NCBI RefSeq assembly: GCF_040712315.1
Contig: NC_134014.1
Coordinates: forward strand, 8,836,244 to 8,900,243
Direction: 5' to 3'
Source: Castanea sativa
Taxonomy: Eukaryota; Streptophyta; Magnoliopsida; Fagales; Fagaceae
Length of the DNA stretch: 64,000 bases
This document shows, piece by piece, positions 10,301-21,590 of this stretch. The notes under the pieces are model-generated. The model ran no database searches, was not told the DNA's origin, and worked only from the letters and a program-made list of their open reading frames with translations. The translations under genes were made by a program, and so were the position numbers. Position 1 is the stretch's first letter; the number at the start of each line of letters is the position of its first letter.

Positions 10301-12389
10301 CCTTGTTGGATTACTTACTTTAGTTGAGCTCCAAGATTGCAATTAATCCATTTTCTTTTTATTTGTAATGTGAATTCTCTTTTATTTGTTTGACCATTGA
10401 AGCTTGAGTTCCAGAACGAGATGCATAATCATCTGCTTTGCTATTGTGATCTGTTCTTGCTTTATACATGGGAATAACTCTGCAACTAATTCTATTGCTG
10501 AACTTTTGTAACTAAAAATATGAACTATCTGTGGAGCTTTTGTCAGTGAATTTTCATTTCTTTCATCTTTTTTCCATAAAAAGGCATCTATCTCCTTGAA
10601 CATGATCTTTTTATGCAATTGTATTACTTGATGGTGTTGTAATGTTGGTGCATGCAACTGCGAGACTGTGATATTGCTTCTTCAATTTGGTTATTCTGAG
10701 TTTGTAATAAAACTATGGTGCAGTCTCAAGTCTTATATGTTGTGTGCATTCCAAATTACCTAGCTGCATCCTGTTTTAAATGTTTATGAGCAAATTCTCT
10801 CAGGATTTACAGAGTTGTTACATTGTTTTGATTTTTAGAGCACTTACGGCCTACAGGGTGCCTATCTAGAATGCACTGCTCGTTCAGATGGCTACAAGAA
10901 AGAGCAGCACTAAGTGCATGGATTTCTTTTGTTATACAGAAGAAAAAAAAAGTTTTGGAAAAGTACCTGCTTTGTAAACTGTTTATCTTAATGCCTAGAG
11001 TCAAAACCATCTCAACCAAGTGGAAAAATCCAGCAACCAGCTTTCTTGGGGTGAAAGTAAGTTGGGAGAGGGTTTTAAATTCATATTTGCAAATTACTCA
11101 AATCTTTCAAGAGGTCTAGCTTGACCAAGTTTTTCCATCACATACTTTGGCTTTTGATTGGACAGTTTTTAATTACAGTCTTAGACTCTTACTAGGATAT
11201 GTGCTGCTAGGCAAGTTGTCATTTGGCCCTTATAAAATTTCAACCCCATCTTTTATATACAGCTAAATTTTATTTTGAGTGGAAAAATCTACACAATTCA
11301 AACCCTTGTTGGAACACATGCATAATGCAACTCAAGCATGCCAATCTGCCTGAAATAGTAATGAAAGAGTATGGGAGTCTTTGGCTGTGGCTGAAAACCT
11401 AAAGCTCGAAGAAAGAGTCATTCTAAGGGCTTCAGTTTTATCCAAAGATTTCAGTATGACTGCCATGTCTGAGGGTAATGAAAACTTGTTCAAGTTTGTG
11501 AATTATTAAATAGGAAGTTCCTCATCTGCAGAATGTAAAACATGGATATTACTTTGGGAGCTGGTTAAGAGCGAAGTGCATATTGCAACAATTTCATAAT
11601 GATCACAGTGAACCCCAATCTGTTTGCATTTTTTTATTGTTACTTAAAATCCCTTTGAATTCTTCATCCTCAACTTGCTTTAGTCCAAGTCTGACTGCAG
11701 CTAATAGAGAGAAATTTGTGCTAAATAAGTTAGCATATTCAAAAACAGTGCTGTGATTTTTCTGAACTAACGATTAATGAGGTGCTTACATCTATTCAGA
11801 CAATTGTTAAGAGGGGGAGATCCTTTGATACAGTTGCAACAATTTCATAATGATCACAATGAACCCAAATCTATTTGCATTTCCTTATTGTTACTTAAAA
11901 TCCCTTTGAATTCTTCGTCCTCAACTTGCTTTAGTCCAAGTCTGACTGCAGCTAATAGAGAAAAATTTGTGCTAAATAAGTTAGCATATACAAAAACAGT
12001 GCTGTGATTTATTTGAACTAATGAAGTGCTTACTTCTATTCAGACAATTGTTAAGAGGAAGAGATCCTTGGATACAGCTGTTAAGAATTGATTAAATCAT
12101 GGATCCAAGTGCTTTATGTTTCCCTTGTTGTGTTAATTGATCCCATTGTTCCTGTAATTGCTTCAGTCATGTCCGAGGGTGCAACTAATTTAGGCTAATG
12201 TTTGAATCCTATTCTTTTTTTCTTTTCTTTTTTTGGCTTGCTGGAGATATCCCATTCTAATCTATGTGATTGTTTACTTGGTTTAATTGTTTAGATTGTA
12301 TTGCATGATCTTAGCTATCGTAAATGCTGACATTTTGGATCCTCAATTTCTTCGCATGATTGAACTTTAATTTTTAACAATGTAATGAC
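10301..12389 (+). repeat. mTERF-downstream conserved block, unit I fragment copy
   Basis: About 2 kb that is collinear with the sequence after every mTERF copy in the window (26509-29004, 42517-44390, 49625-52095, 59191-61510). It includes a well-conserved stretch near 10857-10940 that begins after a polypyrimidine/AG-like boundary in other copies. I find no ORF conserved across all copies. It is best read as ancestral 3' untranslated or spliced noncoding sequence plus intergenic DNA. Confidence 0.7.
11583..12084. repeat. 251-bp tandem duplication in the unit I downstream block
   Basis: The block starting ttgcaacaatttcataatga occurs at 11583 and 11834, with highly similar following sequence through the conserved cagacaattgttaag motif. 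Unit II has only one copy (starting near 43801), so the duplication arose in unit I after the units separated. Confidence 0.85.
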
Positions 12390-13322
12390 CAATTAATTAT
12401 TGATATCTCTATTATGTACATTTTTTTTCAAAAATTTGTTTACATTGAATATATAGAATTGTTTATATTATTTAAAAATTGTGTACATTGATTGTAAAAA
12501 ATTGTATACATTCTTTGAAAACTTATGTACATTGAATGTAATATTCTTTGAAAAATTGTATACCATGAATGTATATAATTGAAAAAAATGTATAAATTGA
12601 ATATACAAAATTTTGTACGTTCTTTAAAAAATTTTGTAGTTGAATATGTGTAATTGTGTATATTTTTGGAAAAATTGTATGCATCAAATATATAAACTCA
12701 TGTTTTTTTTTTTTAAATTATATATAATAAATGTACCAAATTGTGAATATTCATTGAAAAATTATATTCATTGAATGTAAGAAAATTAAAACTTGTGTAC
12801 ATTTTTTGAAAAAAATGTATACGTTGAATGTACAACATTATGTATATTTTTTGAAACTTGAGTATGTCAAATGTACAAAATTGTGTCAATTCTTTGAGAA
12901 AATGTGTATATTGAATATATAATATTGAAATTTTTTGTAAATTCTTTGAAATATTATATACGTTGAAAAAGCATAATGATGTAAATTATTTGAAAATTTG
13001 AGTCCTTAAAATGTATAGAATTGTGAATATTCTTTGAAAAATAATGTGAATTAAATATATAAAATTGTTTACATTGAATTTAAATTGTGTATATATTTTT
13101 GAAAAATTGTGTGTGTTGATTATAATTTTGTACATTATATTAATTACTGTGTACATAGTATTTATAGAATTGAAAATTTATATATATTGAATATACTGAA
13201 TTGTGTACATTCTTTAAATTTTTTTGTAAATTGAATATATAGAATTATACACATTATTTGAAAATTTGAGTAAGTTTAATGTACTATATTATGTATATTT
13301 TTTGAAAAATTGTGTACATAAT
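12390..13322. repeat. AT-rich minisatellite, unit I left part
   Basis: Diverged tandem repeats of roughly 40-50 bp built from variants of TTGTGTACATT and CTTTGAAAAATTG. The array continues after the gypsy insertion at 24832-24930. The paralogous array in unit II spans 44391-48020 and carries two other LTR insertions. No coding potential. Confidence 0.85.
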
Positions 13323-14127
13323 TGTAGGGATAATAGGCCCAATAGTGTATATTGGGCTGGGGGCCCGGTCCGAGGACGCCTAATTATCTGAGGACGGGGT
13401 AAGCGTCGTTAAGAAGGTCAGCTTTGATGAATAAAGAAAGAAGTCAAGTTACAATGGTTCGAAAAAAGGTCCGAGGAGAGATGTCTCTTCGGCTGAACGA
13501 AGCAGAGGTCAGAAGGCGCGGCCTGTCACCTAGAAGCAATGTTTTAGGAGATTCTATAGGTAAGGATATACATCATGAGAGCATAGGATAAAGAAAGGCT
13601 ATGAAATATCTAAAAGAATGCTGCTACCACCGCATTGAATGCTCTGCAGCTAACTCTCTGGCCGCATTAATGAGGAAGTGATACCTGAGCAGTAGTGTTC
13701 AACCTTACAGCTACTTCCAAAGGCTTCAAGAAAATGCTGATGGGACAAGTATCCAGGCCAACAATTTGATCCATACGTGGAGGGTAAAGAGAGGAGGAAG
13801 GATGGTATAAAAGGGAGAGGAGACCCTCAGGATAAGTGGATTGGAGAAAAATGAGGGAAAAACACTGTAGACTAAAAAACAATATTTGTAATTTGTCATT
13901 AAATAAAATATATAGAAGAACCAACCTCCTTGGATTGAGTCCAAGGACGATTTTTCTTAGATAAATTTGTTTTATTTTTATTCTATTGTCATCTTGGCCC
14001 ACTACAACTGATATAAAAACTCATTAGAACTTAGATTTTAAATCTACTTTCTACAAATTCATTATATTGGGCTCTTTGGGCCTATTCCCTTCCTCTTTTG
14101 GGTTTAGGTACAAATTGTGTCCCTACA
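13323..14127 (+). repeat. 5' LTR of the Tat element
   Basis: Begins TGTAGGGATAATAGG and ends CCCTACA. A TATAAAAG box lies near 13806-13813, followed by the R/U5 region. It pairs with 24031-24831. Shared CpG-rich motifs (ccgaggac, ccgcattaat) also occur in the family A solo LTRs, suggesting a related lineage. Confidence 0.93.
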
Positions 14128-14129
14128 AT

Positions 14130-14150
14130 TAGTGCCGTCTGTGGGAAATC
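14130..14150 (+). other. Probable primer-binding site of the Tat element
   Basis: Immediately after the 5' LTR, the sequence agtgccgtctgtgggaaa resembles the PBS of many plant Tat elements (usual form tggcgccgtctgtggga, thought to pair with a tRNA such as Asp). One or two bases have changed from that form. Placement right after the LTR supports the call; tRNA assignment is uncertain. Confidence 0.55.
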
Positions 14151-14459
14151 CTTGTGTTTTAGTGAGTTTAACGTCCAGTTATGGTAGGTTCAGGTCCACA
14201 CCAGGTGAAATCTATGAGGTCCTAACGTCAAGATCATTCCATTAGTCTTGAACAAGGAAGGGACTGGGAGGGGAGTGTGCACACCACCCATACTGGCACG
14301 AGCCAATCTCGGGGTGGAAGCCACGTCTCTCATAAGGATAATGCCAGGGTCATACAATTAGAGATTAATCATTTGAAGAGGAAGTTGCTCCACGAACGAT
14401 GGAAGTAAACTCCTTCCATTTCTGACCATTCTTCTGATGATGGTGGGATAGCAGTTACA

Positions 14460-15480
14460 AGCCCAGGTCAAGGACTCCCCCTAGTGAATCATTCGCGTAT
14501 GAAGATAACAACCCTTGTGACCATAGGAATAGGAATTCGTCTTGCAGAGGCCTGGGGAATGACGCTATGCGTAAAGCGTTGAACCAAATTTCTAAATCAC
14601 CATTCACGCGTAGAATTGAAGGAGGAAGACTTCCTCGGCGATTCACTCAGCCAACATTCACCATGTGCAATGGTCGAACAGAACCTGTGAAGCATGTGAG
14701 CCACTTCAACCAGAGGATGGTTGTGCACTCCAAGAATGAGGCTTTGATGTGCAAAGCTTTTCCATCCAGTTTGGGACCTGTGGCAATGAGGTGGTTTGAT
14801 GGCCTGGGGGCAGGTTTTATTGATTCCTTTAAGAAACTCACCCGGGCGTTTAGATCTCACTTTATTACATGCAGTAGGGTTCCTCGACCCTTAGATTCTC
14901 TGCTGTCTATGACTATGCGAGAATGGGAGACCCTAAAAACGTACTTAAACAGATACTAGGAGATGTTTAATGAGATCGATGGGGACTTTGATGATGTGGC
15001 CATAAGAACTTTTAAGGTCAGCCTGCCTGCTGAGCACGGTCTGAGGAAATCGTTAACAGGGAAACCGGTTAGCAATGTACATCAGCTCATAGACCGCATT
15101 GACAAGTATAAGTGGGTCGAGGAGGACCAACAATTAGGTAAAGGCAAAGCGAAGGTGGTCTCTCAGGATATGAGGGACTTCCAGTCGAATAAGTACAACA
15201 ATAATCGTCCTCGGCGGGATTTTTCTGGGTAGTCTTAGGCTACTGCTGCATCATAAGCGGTTAATGTGTTATTTCGAGAACTAGTGCATCAAATCTTAGA
15301 AAATATAAAAAATGAACAATTTTTTCAATGGCCAAATAAAATGGGAGGAGACCCCACAAGGCGCAACCAAAGCCTTCATTGTCAGTACCACCAAGAGCGA
15401 GGACATATTATCGAGAATTGTCGAACTCTGTGGAGCCACTTGGAGTAGCTAGTTAGAAGTGGCAAGTTAAAGTAATTCCT
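14460..15480 (+). pseudogene. gag region of the Tat element, degraded
   Basis: Open segments at 14567-14959, 14963-15232 and 15266-15448 lie in one frame, separated by TAG stops. They carry the retrotransposon gag core (residues like AMRWFDGL, typical of plant gypsy gag) and, near 15380-15420, a zinc-knuckle-like CX2HX4HX4C segment (CQYH...GHIIENC). The protein would form the virus-like particle and bind element RNA. The stops fall where these proteins normally have Gln or Trp, consistent with C-to-T/G-to-A decay. Confidence 0.85.
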
Positions 15481-15699
15481 TTATCATCCCAATGAGTAGG
15501 GAAGCCAAGCAGGATCAGGATCAGGATCTCAGAGGGATGCTTCTTCAAAACCACCTCTGGGTACAATCAATGTTATTCTTGCTGCCCCGGGAAGAGTTGG
15601 TTCTCACTACTCTAGGGTATTATCCATAGCCCAACCACCTGTAAGGACATCTTACCCTGAGCCAAAGAGGAGTAGGATGGAGGTCCATCCAGCGTTGAG

Positions 15700-16150
15700 T
15701 TTCTCTGATGAGGATAAGACCGGTACCTTACAGCCACATGATGATGCATTGGTGGTTACCCTCAGGATATGGGGTATGATGTGAAGCGGGTATTGGTTGA
15801 TCAAGGCAGTGGGGCTAAGATTATGTACCCTGACTTGTATAAGGGGTTGAGGCTGAAGCCTAGAGATTGGACCAGTTATGTTCACCCTTAGTAGGTTTTT
15901 GATGGAAAGGTAGTTATACCAATAGGGCAGATCAAACTACTAGTGCGAGTTGGGTCAGAGGTGGTAAAGGTGAACTTCATAATGGTGAATGCGTTTTCTC
16001 CCTATACGGCCATCGTGGCAAGACCCTGGCTTCATGCCATGGGGGTTGTTTCCTCTACCTTGCATTTGAAGGTGAAATATCTATCTGGTGACTAGGTTGA
16101 AGAGCTGATAGGAAGCCAGTCTATGGCTAGGTAGTGCTTGGTGGCCGTAA
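15700..16150 (+). pseudogene. Aspartic protease region of the Tat element, degraded
   Basis: In one frame the sequence near 15790-15850 encodes VLVDQGSGAKIMYPDLYKG, the active-site region of plant gypsy retropepsins, whose usual form has DQGSSAD. Further on, near 16015-16060, RPWLHAM matches the conserved C-terminal part of this protease. Stops and a frame change separate it from gag. It would have cleaved the Gag-Pol polyprotein. Confidence 0.8.
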
Positions 16151-16319
16151 TTAGGCATTAAGCTGAAGGAGAGTCCTTGACATCAAATGAACAAAGTTTG
16201 TAGCAATCAAAAGAATCAGTGTTATCTGAGAGTACAATGGAGCTGGAAGAGTGGGAAGGGCTAGAAAAGGTTATTATAAGTAACGATAAAGAGAAGTATT
16301 TTTAGGTTGGAGCTCAACT

Positions 16320-17620
16320 GCCTCCTTAGGAGGGGGAAGAGTTACTGATTTTTCTTAGGGAAAATATTGATGTGTTTGCTTGGAATGCTTACAAGGCCCC
16401 GAGAGTGGATCCGAGCTTCATTTGTCATTATTTGAATGTCAACCTAACTGTCATACCAAGGAAGTAACCACCTCGACGCTCATTTAAGGAGCATTCTAAG
16501 GTTGTCAAGGAGGAGGTGATCAAGCTCAAGTAAGCAGGAGCTATCAATGCGGTATTTTATCCTGAATGGTTGGCTAATACAATGGTAGTGAAAAAGAAGA
16601 ATGGGAAACGACGAGTATGCGTGGACTTCACAAATTTGAATAAAGCTTGCCCTAAAGACCCCTTTCCAATGCCTCGCATAGATCAATTGATGGATGCCAC
16701 TGTTGGGCATCCTCGGATGAGTTTTCTAGATGTCTTCCAAAGATATCATCAAATACCTCTGGCTTTGGATAATTAAGAGAAAACAACTTTTGTCACTCCT
16801 ACAGGAAATTATCACTACAAAGTGATGCCTTTTGGTTTAAAGAATGTAGGGGCTACATATCAAAGGATGATGACCAGGATGTTTGAACCACAACTAGGTA
16901 AAAATATTGAGGTTTATGTAGATGACATGGTAGTGAAGAGTAAGATGGTGTCCGAGCATGTGGGAGACCTGGGAAATATCTTTAAGATACTAAGGAAACA
17001 CAAATTGCACCTCAGTGCTTCCAAATGCTCCTTTGGGGTGGGATCAGGTAAATTTCTAGGTTATATGGTCACTCATCGTGAAATTGAGGTCAATCCTGAT
17101 CAGGTTAAGGAAATTAACAGCTTACAGCCACCTCGGAATCCTAAAGAAGTTTAGAAATTAACGAGAACGACTGCTGCCTTGAACCGATTCATCTCTCGAT
17201 CCATGGACAGATGTAGTCCTTTCTTCCAGTTGTTGAATAAGTGGAAGAGATTTGAATGGATTGAGAAATGAGCTTTGGCCTTTTAGCAGCTTAAGGAATA
17301 TCTTTCTCGGCCACCTATTATATCCAGGCCCGAGGAGGATAAGGTTTTGTTTACTTATATTGCTATGGCTTTCCATGCTATTAGTTTGGTATTGGTACTA
17401 GTCGATAATGGAGTGCAAAAACTTGTTTATTACATGAGCAAGTCATTGCACAAGGCAGAAATCCGTTACCTACCATTGGAAAAGGTCATTTTAGCAGTGG
17501 TGCATGCTACGCGTAAACTCCCCCACTACTTCCAATCCTATACAGTTGTTGTCTTAACCCAACTTCTGCTCAAATCATTACTTCGAAGTGCTAACTACAT
17601 TGGAAGGATTGCCAAATAGG
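16320..17620 (+). pseudogene. Reverse transcriptase and RNase H region of the Tat element
   Basis: The segment at 16570-16776 contains KRRVCVDFTNLNKACPKD, the typical RT fingers motif of plant gypsy elements. The segment at 16822-17154 contains MPFGLKN and the YVDD catalytic box (16915-16926). After an in-frame TAG at 17152-17154 and another near 17284, the RNase H part follows at 17347-17619 (YYMSKSLHKAE, HATRKLPHYF). Breaks include TAA at 16774-16776. Motif content is clear, but the enzyme cannot be made intact. Confidence 0.93.
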
Positions 17621-17789
17621 GTACCATCTTAGGGGCTTTTGATACTAAGTACATGCCTCGCACCTCTGTTAAGGGTCAAGTTTTGGCAAATCTAGTGACC
17701 AAGTTTGCTAAACCTCCTATAGAAGAAGAAGAAGACAAGCAGAACATGGATGAAAAATCAGTTGGCATGGTTTCCTTGCAAGAGCCTAC

Positions 17790-18170
17790 ATCCTAGAAGG
17801 TGTATGTTGATGGTGCGTCAAATCAAAGAGGATCAGGAGTGGGACTAGTTATAGTTTATTGAAAAATCCTTAAGGCTAAGTTTCTTAGCCACAAATAATG
17901 AAGCTGAATATGAGGCCCTATTGGTTGGGATGACTATGGTCCAGAAGATGGGAGGAAAAATAGTGGAGATGTTCTCAAACTCAAGATTGGTTGTTGGCTA
18001 AGTGGAAGGAGAATTGGAGGCCATAGATCTGAGAATGCAAGAATACTTAAATCAAGTGAGACATTTACAGTCAAAGTTTGAGTCTTTCACCTTAGTGTAA
18101 GTCCCTAGAAGCAGAAATAACCATGCTGATTCTCTGGCCACCCTCGCAATATCCTCGATGCAGAGCTTAC
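17790..18170 (+). pseudogene. Second RNase H-like domain (aRNH type) of the Tat element
   Basis: Near 17800-17850 the frame encodes VYVDGASNQRGSGVGLVI, the opening of the additional RNase H domain found in Tat-lineage gypsy elements, followed by sequence such as NNEAEYEALLVGM in an adjacent frame and NHADSLATLA near 18120. A frame change near 17870 and further stops break it. Its presence between the normal RNase H and the integrase supports the Tat assignment. Confidence 0.75.
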
Positions 18171-18349
18171 CTCTAGTTATCCTTGTTGAAGACTTGTGCA
18201 AGTCTACTGAGATGAAAGGTGACATGGTCCGAGTTCATCAGATCAGGGCGGGATCTAGTTGGATGGACTCCATAGTGCTATTCCTTATAGAAGATATCTT
18301 ACCTGAGGGAAAGTCCGAAGCGGACAAGGTACGTAGAAAGGCTCATTGA

Positions 18350-19497
18350 TTTTGGCTATTCGAGGACCAAAAGCTGTATAAACGTTCTTTTTTTGGACCG
18401 TATCTGCTATGCATACACCTTGAGCCAGTGGAATTGCTTCTAGAAGAGCTACATGAAGGGATTTGTGGAAGCCACTCAAGAGGCAGATCCTTATCTCACA
18501 GAGCCCTTACCCAAGGATACTAGTGGTCGAGCATGCAGAAAGAAGCACAAGAGTATGTGAAGAAATGTAATCAATACCAAAGATTTGCTTTAAATATTCA
18601 TCAATCAGGAGGTGTCCTAAATCCTCTGTCCAGTCCTTGGCCTTTTACTCAGTGGGGCTTGGATATTGTAGGACATTTCCCTAAGGCAACAAGAAATAGG
18701 TGATGGTTGCTGGTCGGTACAGATTATTTCACCAAGTGGGTTGAAGCTGAACCATTGTCAAATATCAGGGACTTGGACGCGAAGAGGTTCGTTTGGAAAA
18801 ACATTGTCACCCGGTTTGGAATTCCTCATACCCTCATCTCGGACAATGGCTTTCAGTTTGATAGCAAAGCCTTTAGGAGATATTGTTGTGATCTGGGTAT
18901 TACGAATAGGTATTCCACCCCGGTGTATCCGCAGGGGAATGGACAGGCTGAGGTTGTCAATAAAGTAATAGTGAATGGGCTTAAGAAGAGATTGGATGAC
19001 GCGAAGGGAAAATGGGTTGAAGAGTTGCAGCACATCCTTTGGACATATCGGACTACGTCCCGTAGATCCACATGAGAGACACCATTTTCAATGACTTACA
19101 GGGCCAAGGCTGTGATTTTTCTCGAGACCGATTTCCCAACTTAGAGACCGAGCTCTTTCACTTTGAGCAGCAACGATGGATTATTGGAAAGGAGCTTAAA
19201 TTTGGTTGAAGAACGAAGGGAAAACGCCATGGTTCAATTGGCATATTATCAGCAAAAGCTCAAATAAGAATATGACTCAAACGTGAAGTTAAGGCCATTA
19301 ACGCCAGAGGATATGGTATTAAGAAAGGTTTTAGGTAATGCAAGGAATCCAGCATAGGGAAAATTAGGGCCTAATTGGAAAGGGTCATATTGCATCACAT
19401 CGGTAGCTAGGATATGGGCATATTATCTTGAAGATCTAGATGAAAATGTTGTACCACGCCTCTGGAATGTAAATAATATGCGAAGATATGATTATTA
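18350..19497 (+). pseudogene. Integrase region of the Tat element
   Basis: An N-terminal HHCC-like zinc-binding segment lies near 18440-18600, with one expected Cys replaced by Tyr in the CNQYQ motif. The catalytic core is open at 18707-19075 with Asp at 18722, Asp at 18842 and Glu at 18950, the D,D(35)E spacing. The C-terminal part (KLGPNWKGSY near 19365-19390) is detectable after stops. It would have catalysed insertion of element cDNA. Confidence 0.92.
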
Positions 19498-19558
19498 ATG
19501 ATAGTTTTTTCTATTGTATATCATCTATTGCATTACGTGTTACATTCCTTATTTGTAT

Positions 19559-20110
19559 AAGTATCAAACAAAACATTGGTTATTCCTGGCTCCTCGGACA
19601 ACATACCTTGAGTAAATTGATATTTTTTATTATTTTTCTAAGTGTTAAACAGAACTTTAGTTATATCTAGTTCTTCGGACCATCTACTTTGGGTAAATTA
19701 ATATTTTCGGTTATCTTATCTAAGTATCAAACAGAATATTGGTTATGCCTGGCTCCTCCGACCACATACCTTGGGTAAATTGATATTTTTCATCATCTTT
19801 CTAAGTGTTAAACAGAACCTTAGTTATGTCTGGTTCCTCGGACCATCTACTTTGGGTAAATTAATACTTCAGGTCATCTTATCTAAGTATCAAACAGAAC
19901 ATTGGTTATGCATGGCTCCTCGGACCACATACCTTGGGTAAATTGATATTTTTCATCATTTTTCTAAGTGTTAAACAAAACCTTAGTTATGTCTGGTTCC
20001 TCGGACCATCTACTTTGAGTAAATTAATACTTCAGGTTATCTTATCTAAGTATTAAACAGAACATTGATTATGCTTGGTTCCTCGGATCACATACCTTGG
20101 AGATTTCCAC
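19559..20110. repeat. 163-bp tandem repeats in the Tat element 3' region
   Basis: The unit beginning aagtatcaaacagaacattgg starts at 19559, 19722, 19885 and 20048, exactly 163 bp apart, about 3.4 copies. Each unit is itself made of two related halves of about 81 bp, both containing a version of ggctcctcggaccacatacc. The repeats lie between integrase and the antisense ORF region and show no coding potential. Confidence 0.93.
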
Positions 20111-20589
20111 AAAAATGACTTAAAAAAATGGAAGTTCATGAGCATCACTTAAAACATTTGTAAGTATGTCAAACATATATGTTATATGGTCAATATTTGA
20201 TTATTTCCTCAAGGTCATTAAGCTTATTGGGAATGATGTGGATGAATGCTCTGTTGTGATGTATGGATTTTGAAGTTAAAGGTGTGTTTTACTAATGTTG
20301 TGGACTTAGTAGGTTTTAATCTGTTCTGTTGATTAATTAAGAAGGTGTGGTAATTGTATCACCACTTATGCAGATAACCAAATGGGGTCATATCTCATTG
20401 TCATGTTAGTTAAGTGTTAAGTAAAACAAAAACTATACAAAGGAAAGACACATGTATCACAATTATGAAAGAAATATATATATTTTTCATTGAACTGTGC
20501 CTTAGAAAAAGGCAGTTTACTTATAAAAAGTCTACTTGTATTACAAATTAAAAAAAAAAACAAAAACAACAAAAACAAAACAAAACAGC

Positions 20590-21538
20590 AAAAGGAGGAC
20601 CATTCATGAATTCATCTTTATTACGAGTTTGTCCTTTGGAGTCTTGGCAGGCTGGGTGGTTGCTGTTGTTGAGGATGCCACACCTTTGCCCTTCGGATCT
20701 TCCTTGGCAGGGATGGGGAAGGTTACCAGAGTCAGCTCATGGCTCTGAGCAGCCACCCCTTCCTTGGAAGAATCCTTGGGTGCATCCGAGGGCTTTGTCA
20801 TCTCGGAGGGGGCGTTCTTGGGGGCTTCTTGCTCCTTCTCAGGTATGCCAGTTTACTCTGCCCCTTTTTGAGGACTGCTGGGAGGAGGAGGGTCCTTGGT
20901 CAGAACCTCTTCAGTAGGGCTTGCAACGGTGAGGGTAGTATCCTCCTGAAAGGCTGAGGAGCCTGGTGCTCGAATTGCAGGGAGTTAGTATACATTTTCT
21001 GCCCTCCTTAGTGCAAAGGAGGCCTCAACCCCTACCTGGTTGAGGGTCTCGTTACACACCTGGAGGCAGTACACCCTTCACACCCCCATCACCTTGGACC
21101 TAAAGGCCTCCTCAGTATCAGCTACCCCTATGTTGTAGCCATCCTGTTCGGCCTAGTCCTTGGCCTTCTTAGCATCCTCTAGCTTTTTCTTTTGATTTCC
21201 TCCCCAGCAGCAGCAAGGTCCTTCTCAACTTGGCAGAGTTGCTTGCGCTGGGTCTTAGCTTGTCTCTCTGCCCCTTCCAGTGCAGCCTCTGCGCTTTTTC
21301 TCTCATTCTCGGACTGAGAGAGTTGGGTTTTCAGCTCTTTTAGGCTCTTCTTGGCCATATTGAAGGCCTCAACAGTAGCAATCCTCCTTCCTTCCTCATC
21401 CTTGTATTGCCAGTGAGAGTAGTCTACCAGCTCCTCAACCCTAAAAGTGGCTTGGATCGCTTACATATGAAACACAGCAAGTAAGTAAAGGCAAAGTAAA
21501 AAATATAATAATAAATATAGTAAAAAATATAATAATAA

Positions 21539-21590
<52 letters not shown>

